64,000 nt of DNA, taken from the NCBI GenBank assembly GCA_023460085.1, contig JAEWRI010000034.1:1-64000 (forward strand), in the 5' to 3' direction. How positions within the stretch are numbered: position 1 is the first letter of the stretch; each line of letters starts with the position of its first letter. The notes under the pieces are model-generated. The model was not told where the DNA came from, did no database searches, and saw only the letters and a program-made list of their open reading frames with translations. This stretch comes from Bacillota bacterium (GTDB taxonomy: Bacteria; Bacillota; Clostridia; Christensenellales; SZUA-584). The position numbers and the translations under genes are program-made. Below, piece by piece: positions 8,288 to 16,422 of this stretch.

Positions 8288-8528
8288 AAAATCAATAACT
8301 CCTTTGTTATGGCTGTCATTATACCATACTCTGATAATATGACAAGCGAGGCCCAATATGAAAGGGGACAATTAAAAAAGAGGCGCTCATTTTCTTCCTT
8401 TGAGCGAACAGTCCGCTTTTCAGGATAGCCCATCCGCTATGATGGAAGCGTACCCCAGACCAATGAGACCCCCTTAGTATGAAGGGAGAGACAAATGTCC
8501 CTCCCTGTTTTTCTCTGTGCGGATGGAT
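8288..8528. other. Intergenic region with a hairpin and T run
   Basis: No gene is supported. At 8483-8506, AGGGAGAGAC and GTCCCTCCCT pair (one mismatch, AAAT loop) and are followed by GTTTTT on the plus strand. It looks like a plus-strand terminator although no plus-strand gene precedes it. Confidence 0.4.
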
Positions 8529-10871
8529 TTACGCGATGATCTCCACCAGACCGTTGTCCGCGTCGACGCGCAGCATGTCGCCCGTTCGGATGGTCTCGGT
8601 GGCCAGCGTGACGCCCGATACCAGCGGCAGCGCGTATTCGCGCGCCACCACCGCGCCGTGCGAAAGTGCGCTGCCGACTTCGGTCACCAGCGCGCCCAGC
8701 ATGCAGTAGTACGGCGACCAGCCGATGTCGGTGAATGCCGCGACCATGATTTCCCCCGGCTGCAGCGCGCCCGCATCCTCTACGCTGCGCACCACACGCG
8801 CGGGGCCGGTGGCGCTGCCGCGGCTGATGGAAGAGCCGGTGAGTACGCGCGCGCCCTCCGGAGCGGGCTGCGGAATGGGGTGCGGGCGTCCCACGACGAT
8901 TTGTTCAAAGCGGAACGTTTTCTGCGTTTCCAGGACGCGCCGCCGTGCGGACGCCTTTTTGACGAGCGCCGTGTCGCCTTCTGACAGACGCATCAGCTCT
9001 TTGTGCGTCAGGAAGAATACGAGATCGGCATCGGGCAGCAGGCCCTGCGCCGCAAGCAGATCGCCCGCGCGCCGGTACGCCGTTTTGAAGCGATCCAGCA
9101 CCTTGATGCTCATGGATTTGGTCCATTCGCGGTGAACCACGCCCCGCCGCGCCTGCGCCACGATATAGCGCATCATGCGGCGCAGCGCGCCGTTTTGTCC
9201 CTGGAGTATGCGCGGTTCCGCCTTTGCCTCGCGGGGCCTCTCCGCCTCCTGCGCGCCGCTCGCCAGCACGGACTTCAGGTAGCCGCAGAGGCTTTCCTCG
9301 TCCATGTGCCAGGACTTGCTGCGCATCTCGGCCTCGCGGATGGCGCGGTGGCCGTGCCGCCCAAGGAACGCCGAAAGCGCAGCCCGGCTCTCCGGCCCGC
9401 AGCTTTTCAGCAGCGTAGCCAGCTGTGCCGCGTCCATATCGGCGGCTTCGGGGTGCTCCGTTTGCAGCGCCCGCGCAAGGCGGCGCAGAGAGCGCAGTAT
9501 ATCCACGCTTTCGATGCCGTCGATGTCTTCCAGCGCCTCCGCCAGCAGCCCCTTGATCTCCTCTTCGTCGCGGCCCTGCTCCAGCAGTATGGTCTGCAGC
9601 GCGCTGCTCATGCTGCCGGAATATGCCGAGGCGATGTAGTGCAGCCAGAAGGCCTCGTCGATTTCCCAAAGCCGCCCGTCTATCTCCTTCAGCAGCGCCG
9701 CAGCGTCGCTGCTTTCTAAAAAGCCCCGTTTGTCCGCGAGACGGCGGATTTTCCGGCACGCACCGCCCACGCCCAGCAGTATGGAAAAGTATTTCCGGGC
9801 GCAGCGCACCTTGTGCAGCCGGGAATACTCAGGCCTGGACGGCTGCGGAATATCGGGCAGCGTGCGCCCGCACAGGCTCAGCATCACGCCCTCCCGCGAG
9901 GCGCCCAGCACGTGGTCGCCGATAAGGTAAAGCGGCGATAAGTTGATAAACAGGTGATTGCCGAAGCTGGCGATGCAGGCCTGCGGAGGCACCTCCTCAA
10001 TGCGCCGTATCGCGCCTGCCTTCCAGATCATCCTGCGCATGCCATAGTCGATGCCCGCCACGCTCGTGGAGAGCGACAAAGGCGTTACCGCGCCGGGCAG
10101 CATTTCGCCGACGTTGCACGTCGTCAGCACGTCGGTATCCGCTACGCTTTGCGTATCCAGCTCGAAGGCGTCCGGCGCGTCCGATACCGTGATGGGCCGG
10201 GCCTGCAGCCAGTACAGCTCGCCGTCCTTGACCGCCCATTCCATATCCAGCTCCAGGCCGAATGCTTCCCGCGCCCTGCGCGCATCCGCTTCTATCTGCG
10301 CCAGCAGCGCCGCGCTCAGCAGATCATCGCCCTGCGGAGCGCCGTTCAGGCGGTAGGTATGCGCATCCGCGTGGCCCGAAACAAGGCTTTCGCCCAGACC
10401 GCGCACGGCTTCCACGCGTATGCCGCCGGTTTCGTCCCGCGTAAAGCATACGCCTGCGGCGTCCGCGTCTATCATCTGCTGTACGACCACGCACATGCCC
10501 CGGCTTTCCGCGCCGAAGTACGCGGCGTATTGCCGCGCGGTGTCCGAGGCCAGCGAGGCGATGCACGCACGGACGGCGTCTACCAGTGCCTGCGCATCGG
10601 ATATATTGAGAGAGGTGTGATACTGCCCCGCGGAGGAAAAGTCCGAGCCGTCCTCTGCCGACGCGGAGGAACGCACCGCGACGCAGCCCAGCCCGCTGCG
10701 CGCCCACCACGCGGCGGCATAGCGCGCATCTTCGTCCGTGGCGGCGTCCGCCAGCAAAAAGCCCCGGGGCACATTCAGGCCGCAGCGCAGCAGCGCCTGC
10801 AGCCCCCTCGCTTTTCCGCCAACGCCCGGCAGCAGCGTTTCCGGGATCTCGCCCAGCGCAAAGATATTCAT
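8529..10871 (-). CDS. PEP/pyruvate-binding and PEP-utilising-domain protein (phosphoenolpyruvate synthase / rifampin phosphotransferase-like)
   Basis: The 780-residue protein has an N-terminal PPDK/PEP-synthase ATP-grasp domain (about 1-250, with GGKARGLQALL, VAVRSSASAEDGS and WAVKDGELYWLQARPI). A long central helical region follows, then a C-terminal swivelling phosphohistidine domain (about 690-775) with SALSHGAVVARE; H738 would be the phosphorylated His. It lacks the TIM-barrel PEP/pyruvate domain of true PEP synthase. The same three-part order occurs in rifampin phosphotransferase and YvkC-type proteins, which move a phosphoryl group from ATP to an acceptor. The acceptor here is unknown. 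ATG 10871 overlaps the stop of the upstream gene (ATGA), so the two products are probably made together. Confidence 0.8.
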   Translation of the reverse strand: MNIFALGEIPETLLPGVGGKARGLQALLRCGLNVPRGFLLADAATDEDARYAAAWWARSGLGCVAVRSSASAEDGSDFSSAGQYHTSLNISDAQALVDAVRACIASLASDTARQYAAYFGAESRGMCVVVQQMIDADAAGVCFTRDETGGIRVEAVRGLGESLVSGHADAHTYRLNGAPQGDDLLSAALLAQIEADARRAREAFGLELDMEWAVKDGELYWLQARPITVSDAPDAFELDTQSVADTDVLTTCNVGEMLPGAVTPLSLSTSVAGIDYGMRRMIWKAGAIRRIEEVPPQACIASFGNHLFINLSPLYLIGDHVLGASREGVMLSLCGRTLPDIPQPSRPEYSRLHKVRCARKYFSILLGVGGACRKIRRLADKRGFLESSDAAALLKEIDGRLWEIDEAFWLHYIASAYSGSMSSALQTILLEQGRDEEEIKGLLAEALEDIDGIESVDILRSLRRLARALQTEHPEAADMDAAQLATLLKSCGPESRAALSAFLGRHGHRAIREAEMRSKSWHMDEESLCGYLKSVLASGAQEAERPREAKAEPRILQGQNGALRRMMRYIVAQARRGVVHREWTKSMSIKVLDRFKTAYRRAGDLLAAQGLLPDADLVFFLTHKELMRLSEGDTALVKKASARRRVLETQKTFRFEQIVVGRPHPIPQPAPEGARVLTGSSISRGSATGPARVVRSVEDAGALQPGEIMVAAFTDIGWSPYYCMLGALVTEVGSALSHGAVVAREYALPLVSGVTLATETIRTGDMLRVDADNGLVEIIA

Positions 10872-11881
10872 GCCGGGTCTCCCTCGGACGGGCCGTTGTT
10901 CCACCCGAACTCCATGATGCCGCGCCCCATGGTGCCGCCGGAGGAGAACGCGCCGATGCCTTCGTGTATGGTATACGCTTCGCCGCACGGGAACACGAAC
11001 TCCGCTTCCTTAGCGCACGCGACGCGCACCTCCGTTCCGTCCGACAGCGTTACGCGGTACATCATCGAACCCGGCACACTGCCGGAAGCGGGCTGCGGCA
11101 GCGATACGTCCGTGACGCAGCGCGTGCCCTGTGCGGAAACGTGATATCCGGTGTGCAGCCGCAGCTTCGGGTAACTGACAAAGTTGACGTTGAGCGCGCT
11201 GCCGTCCTCCATCAGCGCCATCAGCCAGACGTGGCGCTGCATGTAGCCCCAGTCCCGGCGTCCGAAGGAGTGATCCCGCATGGCAGGCAGGCTGATTTCC
11301 ATCTGCTGCCCGTCCGCGCTGAGCGCGCCCGTAATGCGCCCCTGCTGCTCGTAATGAACCTGATTGTTTTGCTGAAGCTCGTCAAAGAACCCGCGGTTCC
11401 ACTTTTGCCGCGCGATGGCGCCGGCGAGCACGGAGGAGTCCATATGATAGCTGAAATCGAAGGGCGCTCCGGAGGCTTCGAACGTCCCCGCGAAGCGCGC
11501 GCGGACCACCGTGCCGTCCGTCAGGCGGCGCACCGCGCCGTCAAAGAAGAAAGCCCACTGCTTTCCCGGTTCTACGCAGGTGACGCCCGCGGGCGGCTCG
11601 CCGTCCCAGCTCGTGCGCGTATTGACGTATGCGCGGCCGGAGGCATCGCGGTATGCGAACCACACCTCCGTTTTGCCGCCGCCGCGCTGCGCAAAGCGCA
11701 CCAGCAGGCTTTGGCCCGCCATATCGTGGCCGGAAAAATAGTAGCTGTTGATACGGGTTTCGTCCGCGTCTGAGGGCAGCGCGTAGCGCTCCGCAGCCTC
11801 GGTATCAAACGGGTGCGCACTTTTGCGCCTCTCGAGACTGCGCCGAATCAGCGCCTTCTTGAGACGATAGCGGATATTCAT
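10868..11881 (-). CDS. Unknown protein with CrtC/AttH-like lipocalin features, partner of the PEP-synthase-like protein
   Basis: The 337-residue protein is rich in beta strands and Trp/Gly/Tyr patterns (ISLPAMRDHSFGRRDWGYMQ, HVWLMALMEDGSALNVNFVS). This recalls the two-barrel fold of hydroxyneurosporene-synthase (CrtC)-like proteins, but I cannot name the family with certainty. No signal peptide is visible; the basic N-terminus suggests a cytosolic protein. It is the first gene of a two-gene operon and overlaps the phosphotransferase-like gene by 4 bases. From memory, some arthropod PEP-synthase-like proteins carry a comparable region fused in front of the PPDK domain, which would support a functional pair. 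That comparison is recall, not a search. Confidence 0.5.
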   Translation of the reverse strand: MNIRYRLKKALIRRSLERRKSAHPFDTEAAERYALPSDADETRINSYYFSGHDMAGQSLLVRFAQRGGGKTEVWFAYRDASGRAYVNTRTSWDGEPPAGVTCVEPGKQWAFFFDGAVRRLTDGTVVRARFAGTFEASGAPFDFSYHMDSSVLAGAIARQKWNRGFFDELQQNNQVHYEQQGRITGALSADGQQMEISLPAMRDHSFGRRDWGYMQRHVWLMALMEDGSALNVNFVSYPKLRLHTGYHVSAQGTRCVTDVSLPQPASGSVPGSMMYRVTLSDGTEVRVACAKEAEFVFPCGEAYTIHEGIGAFSSGGTMGRGIMEFGWNNGPSEGDPA

Positions 11882-12005
11882 TAAAAACTCCCAGCGGTAA
11901 ACTCGGGGAAGAAAGGCGTGCGGGGAATGGGATATAAAAAAATAATAACGGATTTCAGGTGCGCGCGCAAACTGCCCCTTGGATCATTATAGTCCCGTGA
12001 GGTAA

Positions 12006-12011
12006 TATAAT
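12006..12011 (+). promoter_or_regulatory. -10 element of the HD-domain gene
   Basis: TATAAT at 12006-12011, with no good -35 at standard spacing, 27 bases before the start codon. The 156-base gap 11882-12037 separates divergent genes. Confidence 0.35.
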
Positions 12012-12037
12012 CAAGGAGTACACGCAGGGAGGGGCCC

Positions 12038-12535
12038 ATGACGGAAGAGCTGATTCGCGAGATGGTTCGCGTGAACGAAGGGGATGCGCGCCGTATCAAC
12101 CACGCACTCAAGGTATACGGCATCGCCAAATGCATTGCCGGGTGCGAGGGGACACCGGAGCGTACGCGGCAGATTATCGAAGCCGCGGCGGTATTGCACG
12201 ATATCGCCATACGGCGGTGCGAGCAGAAATACGGTTCCTGCGCAGGGCCGCTGCAGGAGCAGGAAGGGCCGGGCGTTGCGCGGCCGCTGCTGGAGAAGCA
12301 TACAAAGGATGCGGAGATGGTGGAGCGCGTCTGCTGGCTGATTGCGCACCATCATACGCTGAAGGACGTTCGGGACATCGATCACCGAGTGCTGATAGAA
12401 GCGGATCTCATCGTCAACGCGGAGGAAGGGGAGTTTACGCCCGAGGCGTTTGCGCGCGCATACGGGCTGCATATCAAAACAGCTGCGGGCAGAGAACTCG
12501 CAAAGCGCATGCTGCCGGATCTTTTGGCTGAGTAG
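12038..12535 (+). CDS. HD-domain phosphohydrolase family protein
   Basis: The 165-residue protein keeps the HD-superfamily metal ligands: H22 (RINHALKVY), H54-D55 (AAVLHDIAIR), the HHH triplet at 104-106 (LIAHHHTLKD) and D123 (IEADLIV). Such small stand-alone HD proteins are metal-dependent phosphohydrolases of nucleotides or other phosphate esters; the substrate is not evident. GGGAGGGG (about 12026-12033) lies just before ATG 12038. It is separate from the downstream phosphatase, which has its own promoter. Confidence 0.85.
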   Translation: MTEELIREMVRVNEGDARRINHALKVYGIAKCIAGCEGTPERTRQIIEAAAVLHDIAIRRCEQKYGSCAGPLQEQEGPGVARPLLEKHTKDAEMVERVCWLIAHHHTLKDVRDIDHRVLIEADLIVNAEEGEFTPEAFARAYGLHIKTAAGRELAKRMLPDLLAE

Positions 12536-12616
12536 CTTTCCGCTGCCTCCGCTCGCATTTTTCGCGTAGGGAAAGAGCAGTACTTTGCATTTCTATGACA
12601 CAATTCATACTTGCGA

Positions 12617-12633
12617 TTAACCCGCATTTAACC
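12617..12633 (+). promoter_or_regulatory. PhoP/PhoB-box-like direct repeat upstream of alkaline phosphatase
   Basis: TTAACC (12617-12622), five bases, then TTAACC (12628-12633): an 11-base-period direct repeat. Bacillus PhoP binds TT(A/T)ACA-type hexamers spaced by 5 bases. The repeat lies about 32 bases before the -10, just upstream of where the -35 would be, as in activated Pho promoters. Only two repeats are seen, against the usual four. Confidence 0.5.
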
Positions 12634-12664
12634 CCGGGCTGATTTCCCGTGCTGCCGGAGCCTC

Positions 12665-12670
12665 TATAAT
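12665..12670 (+). promoter_or_regulatory. -10 element of the alkaline phosphatase gene
   Basis: TATAAT at 12665-12670 with a poor -35 (ATTTCC at 12642-12647), consistent with an activator-dependent promoter. Confidence 0.5.
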
Positions 12671-12712
12671 GGAGCGGTAAGGTTTCCATTATTAATTTAA
12701 CAGGAGGTTCCA

Positions 12713-14236
12713 ATGAAGGTGTTCAAACGGATGACGATTCTGGCGCTGTGCGTTGTGATGGCGGTTTCCGCGCTTGCGGGGTGCGGCCAGACCACGACGG
12801 TGGAGAACAGTGCTTCGGCAGCGGTGGTAAAGCCGTCCGAAGAGGACAGCAAGACGCCCAAGTATGTGTTTCTGTTCATCGGCGACGGCATGTCGTATGC
12901 GCAGGTGAACGCGGCGCAGGTGTACCTTGGCAACAACACCACGGGTGAAGTGCAGACGGAGAGCCTGAATTTCACACAGTTCCCGTATGCGGGAGTGGCG
13001 ACCACGTACGACTCTACGTCGTTCTGTCCGGACTCCGCGTCCACAGCCACGGCGTTGTCCTGCGGCGTTAAAACGCACAGCGGCGTGCTCGGCCTCGAAG
13101 TGGACAAAGTCACGAAACCTGAGAGCATCACGGAAATGCTGAAGACGGAAGGAATGAAGATAGGCATCGTCTCCAACGTGACGATTAACCACGCGACGCC
13201 TGCGGCGTTCTACGCGCACATCGAGTCGCGCAACGAGTACTATCAGATCGCCATGCAGATGGCCGCAAGCGGCTTCGATTACTACGGAGGCGGCTCCATC
13301 AATAAGGCGACCGGCAACGAGGGTGCGGATCCGGATGCTTACGGTGTGATGGAAAGCAGCGGATATACCGTGGCGGATACCAAGGAAGAGATACTGGCGC
13401 TGAACAATACCTCCGGCAAGGTGTACGCGGTTAGCCCCGTGCTGCAGGATTCGGGCTCCATGCCGTATGCGCTGGATATCAGCGACGACGAGCTGACGCT
13501 GGCGGACTTCGTGTCCAAGGGCATCGATGTGCTGGACAACGAGAACGGCTTCTTCATGATGTGTGAATCGGGCAAGATAGACTGGGCTTGCCACGCCAAC
13601 GACGCCATGAGTGCCATCACCGACGTGCTGGCGTTTGAGGAATCGATACAGGTAGCGCTCGACTTTGCGGCGGAGCATCCCGATGAAACGCTGATACTGG
13701 TGACCGGCGACCATGAGACGGGCGGTCTGACGATTGGCTACGCGGCGACGGGCTACGATACGGCGTTTGATATCCTCGGCGCACAGAAGATGTCCTACGT
13801 GGCGTTCGACGAGCTCATCGGCGAGATGAAGGAAGCGAACCCGGCGCTGACGCTGGCGGACGTACTGCCGGTAATCAAGGAGAACTTCGGCCTCATCACG
13901 GCGGACGACCCGGATGCGGCGGTGGAAGCCAACGCGGCCTTCGTGCTGACTGACTACGAGTACGCCAAGCTGGAGGCGGCCTTCGCGGAGTCTATGAAGC
14001 CTGAGGAAGAGCGTACGGAAACCACCGAGACAGAGCTGCTGTACGGCGGATACGACCCGCTCTCCGTCACGCTGACGCATATTATCAACAACAAGGCGGG
14101 CGTGGGCTGGACGTCTTATGCGCACACCGGCACACCGGTTGCGGTGTACGCGACGGGCGTAGGCGCGGAGATCTTCGGCGGTTCATACGACAACACGGAT
14201 ATTTTCAAGAAGCTGATGGAAGTGTGCGGGCTGTAA
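12713..14236 (+). CDS. Alkaline phosphatase, PhoA family, lipoprotein
   Basis: The 507-residue protein begins with a lipoprotein signal peptide ending in LAGC (Cys24), so it should sit on the outer face of the membrane. Alkaline phosphatase features follow: FIGDGMSYA with metal ligand D58, the nucleophile motif DSASTATA (S108), and the C-terminal ligand motifs TGDHETGG and SYAHTGTPV. It releases phosphate from phosphomonoesters, using zinc and magnesium in the family. A perfect AGGAGG precedes ATG 12713. A PhoP-box-like repeat upstream suggests induction by phosphate limitation. A terminator follows at 14253. Confidence 0.92.
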   Translation: MKVFKRMTILALCVVMAVSALAGCGQTTTVENSASAAVVKPSEEDSKTPKYVFLFIGDGMSYAQVNAAQVYLGNNTTGEVQTESLNFTQFPYAGVATTYDSTSFCPDSASTATALSCGVKTHSGVLGLEVDKVTKPESITEMLKTEGMKIGIVSNVTINHATPAAFYAHIESRNEYYQIAMQMAASGFDYYGGGSINKATGNEGADPDAYGVMESSGYTVADTKEEILALNNTSGKVYAVSPVLQDSGSMPYALDISDDELTLADFVSKGIDVLDNENGFFMMCESGKIDWACHANDAMSAITDVLAFEESIQVALDFAAEHPDETLILVTGDHETGGLTIGYAATGYDTAFDILGAQKMSYVAFDELIGEMKEANPALTLADVLPVIKENFGLITADDPDAAVEANAAFVLTDYEYAKLEAAFAESMKPEEERTETTETELLYGGYDPLSVTLTHIINNKAGVGWTSYAHTGTPVAVYATGVGAEIFGGSYDNTDIFKKLMEVCGL

Positions 14237-14252
14237 CGCACCGCATGAAGCG

Positions 14253-14280
14253 GCAGGCCGGGCAGTGCCCGGCCTGCTTT
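14253..14280 (+). terminator. Rho-independent terminator after alkaline phosphatase
   Basis: An 11-bp perfect stem GCAGGCCGGGC/GCCCGGCCTGC (14253-14263 with 14267-14277), a 3-base loop and TTT. The T tract is short, so some read-through into the YibE/F gene is possible. Confidence 0.65.
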
Positions 14281-14304
14281 GCAATACCGGAGGGGGAATT
14301 ACCA

Positions 14305-15507
14305 TTGGGTATCAAAAAAGGTTTTCGGAGGATGAAACAAAACTGGAACCGCAAGAATATCGCCGTTGCGCTGGTGTTTGCCGTGCTGACGGCGGTACTG
14401 GCGCTGCTTCCCACCGGCTTTGAGAAGCAGATCTATTACAACAGCGAAGGCGTCCGCGCCACGGTGCTGTCGGTGGACAACTCGGGGGTGTACAATACCG
14501 GGCTGGTGAAGCAGGGCGCGCAGCAATGCGTAATCCGTATTGAAACAGGCAGCCACGCGGGCGAAGAGGTGGAGGCAACCAACCTGTATACCGGCAAGCT
14601 GGAGTTTGACAAGGTGTTCGAGACGGGCGATTCGGCCTGGGTGCTGCTGGAGCGCGGGACAGACGGAAGCATCACGTTCGCGAATATGATAGACCATTAC
14701 CGCATATCCGGCGAAGCGCTGCTCATTGCGGCGTTTGCGCTTTGCCTCGTGATATTCTCCGGGTTTACGGGGCTGCGCACGCTGCTGTCCTTCGCGTTCG
14801 CGCTGCTGTGCATCTGGAAGGTGCTGATACCCGCGATGCTCAAGGGATACGACCCCATACTGGTCGCTATGCTCGTCGGCAATGTGATCACGGTGGCCAC
14901 ACTGCTGCTGGTGGCAGGGTTTTCCCGGAAAGCGTGGAGCGCCATCGCGGGCGCGGTGGCGTGCTCGCTGTTCACTTGTCTGCTGGCTGTGGTCTGCGGC
15001 AGCGCCTTCAGGATACACGGCGCGGTGATGCAATGGTCGGAGTCGCTGCTCTACGCGGGCTTTGAGAGCCTGGACCTCACGGCGATATTTCAAGCGGGCA
15101 TATACCTTGCGTGCTCGGGTGCGGTGCTCGATCTGGCGATCGACATCTCTTCCGCGCTGGACGAAGTGGTGTTGCATCAACCCGCAATCACGCGCAGGGA
15201 ATTAATGCACTCCGGCTTTGTGATAGGCAAATCGGTGGTAGGCAGTCAGACGACCACGCTGCTGCTGGCCTACATGGGCGGGTACATTTCGGTGATGATG
15301 GTTTACATGGCTCAGGGCACGCCGCTGATGAACATACTCAACTCTAAAATGTTCGCTGCGGAGCTGCTGCATACGTTTATCGGCTGCATCGGCATTGTGC
15401 TGGTCTCGCCGCTGACTTCGCTGATATGTGGTTTCGTATATAAGCCCTCTCGCAGCGTCGTAGCGCAGGAAGCTGCTGCGGTACTGATGCTGCCGCAGGA
15501 GAAATGA
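14305..15507 (+). CDS. YibE/F family integral membrane protein
   Basis: The 400-residue protein has one N-terminal transmembrane segment, an extracytoplasmic domain of about 100 residues, and then seven or so hydrophobic segments (from about residue 135 to 390) with the family's conserved block (SSALDEVVLHQP, GKSVVGSQTTTLLLAYMGGY). YibE/F proteins are predicted transporters of unknown substrate. A TTG start at 14305 is preferred: GGAGGGGG lies 8 bases upstream. ATG 14332 has its only SD-like sequence one base away. No lipobox is present. Confidence 0.8.
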   Translation: MGIKKGFRRMKQNWNRKNIAVALVFAVLTAVLALLPTGFEKQIYYNSEGVRATVLSVDNSGVYNTGLVKQGAQQCVIRIETGSHAGEEVEATNLYTGKLEFDKVFETGDSAWVLLERGTDGSITFANMIDHYRISGEALLIAAFALCLVIFSGFTGLRTLLSFAFALLCIWKVLIPAMLKGYDPILVAMLVGNVITVATLLLVAGFSRKAWSAIAGAVACSLFTCLLAVVCGSAFRIHGAVMQWSESLLYAGFESLDLTAIFQAGIYLACSGAVLDLAIDISSALDEVVLHQPAITRRELMHSGFVIGKSVVGSQTTTLLLAYMGGYISVMMVYMAQGTPLMNILNSKMFAAELLHTFIGCIGIVLVSPLTSLICGFVYKPSRSVVAQEAAAVLMLPQEK

Positions 15508-15525
15508 ATCGGGAAATGCACAAGA

Positions 15526-15560
15526 ATGCCCGGGGGCGTCGCGCCGCCGGGCATCGCCTT
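15526..15560 (+). terminator. Terminator between convergent genes
   Basis: ATGCCCGG (15526-15533) pairs with CCGGGCAT (15547-15554), with a nested GGCG/CGCC in the loop, followed after four bases by CTTTT. Confidence 0.5.
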
Positions 15561-15591
15561 TTCGGTATGTAATCATTTGTGCACTGCTGCC

Positions 15592-15810
15592 CTATCGGCA
15601 GGCGCAGCAGAAGGTGACCGCCTCTACGTCGCTGAGGCGGCAGATGGTGACCCGGCCGAAGCCGCAGCGCGAGGCGTTGCCGCAGCTGATGAGCTTGCAG
15701 CAGTTTTCGTCCACCTCGACGCACAACCCCTGGAAGCATCCGCTTTCGGTGTGCAGTATCACCATGGTGTCGAGGTTATTGCGCAATTCGTCAAAAATGC
15801 AGTCGCACAT
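15592..15810 (-). CDS. Small cysteine-rich LSm-like protein
   Basis: The 72-residue protein contains twelve cysteines and ends in FCCACR. The pattern VILHTESGCFQGLCVEVDEN ... GRVTICRLSDVEAV resembles short LSm/PRC-barrel-like spore proteins (DUF2642-type) in strand order, but I do not recognise a named family. AAAGGAG lies 10 bases before ATG 15810. Cys-rich small proteins of this size in spore formers are often coat or exosporium components; here that is inference. It is convergent with the YibE/F gene. Confidence 0.65.
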   Translation of the reverse strand: MCDCIFDELRNNLDTMVILHTESGCFQGLCVEVDENCCKLISCGNASRCGFGRVTICRLSDVEAVTFCCACR

Positions 15811-15902
15811 GAAAATACGCTCCTTTTCTGGTATTCCATATAATATCGTATTGGAATGGGCTGATTTTGGTTCCGACGCGCAGTTTTTGCATAAAATCCA
15901 TG

Positions 15903-15930
15903 TTGCAAAAACGGGGACGGGTGGTATACT
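15903..15930 (+). promoter_or_regulatory. Promoter of the feo operon
   Basis: TTGCAA (15903-15908), a 16-base spacer and TGG-TATACT (extended -10, hexamer 15925-15930). The short inverted repeat AAAG-GTAAA-CTTT just downstream could bind an iron regulator, but it does not match a Fur or DtxR consensus well. Confidence 0.55.
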
Positions 15931-15966
15931 AATTGTTAGCAAAGGTAAACTTTTAGGGGGCATCTT

Positions 15967-16422
15967 ATGTCGCAGCAGCACCACGGGCATGAATACCGCG
16001 GAGGACACCCTTCGCATGAAGGTCATGCACACCATGAACATCTTCACAGCCCGGAAGCCATGACGCTCGATCAGCTGGAAATTGGCGGATGCTCGCGCAT
16101 TGTCGCGGTGCGCGGTCAGGGCGCGCTGCGCGATCGCCTGCTGGATATGGGCCTGACGCCCCGCACCGAAGTGATGGTGCGCAAGGTGGCGCCCATGGGC
16201 GATCCCATCGAGCTGACGCTGCGGGGGTACGAACTGACGCTGCGCAGCAGCGACGCAAAAAATATCGTAATTGAGAGGCACAACCATGGTGTTTGCACTG
16301 GTGGGGAATCAGAACTGCGGGAAAACCACGCTGTTCAATCAACTGACGGGGTCCAATCAGCACGTGGGAAATTTTCCTGGCGTCACCGTAGAGCGCAAGG
16401 ACGGCATCATCCGCGGCCATAA
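15967..16422 (+). CDS. feoA: FeoA-like protein with His-rich N-terminus and an overlapping C-terminal tail
   Basis: The frame encodes 151 residues. Residues 1-31 are extremely His-rich (HHGHEYRGGHPSHEGHAHHE), residues 32-106 form the SH3-like FeoA domain (QLEIGGCSRIVAVRG ... GLTPRTEVMVRKVAPMGDPI), and about 45 further residues are read out of frame inside feoB. FeoA normally has about 75 residues and stops near here. FeoA binds FeoB in the ferrous iron transporter. The start at 15967 follows TTTAGGGGG; a more usual start would be ATG at codon 32. The missing stop is either a genuine 137-base overlap, a slippage event at the A6 tract (16257-16262) or a sequence error. Confidence 0.8.
   Translation: MSQQHHGHEYRGGHPSHEGHAHHEHLHSPEAMTLDQLEIGGCSRIVAVRGQGALRDRLLDMGLTPRTEVMVRKVAPMGDPIELTLRGYELTLRSSDAKNIVIERHNHGVCTGGESELRENHAVQSTDGVQSARGKFSWRHRRAQGRHHPRP

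Noticed and set aside
8483..8512. Functional terminator or MITE
   Set aside because: The hairpin with T run faces plus-strand transcription but no plus-strand gene precedes it; no target duplication could be identified.
12692..14125. Minus-strand open frame of 477 codons
   Set aside because: Antisense to alkaline phosphatase, whose signal peptide and active-site motifs are clear on the plus strand.
15935..15960. Fur or DtxR box before feoA
   Set aside because: Only a weak AAAG-N5-CTTT dyad is seen; neither consensus is matched.
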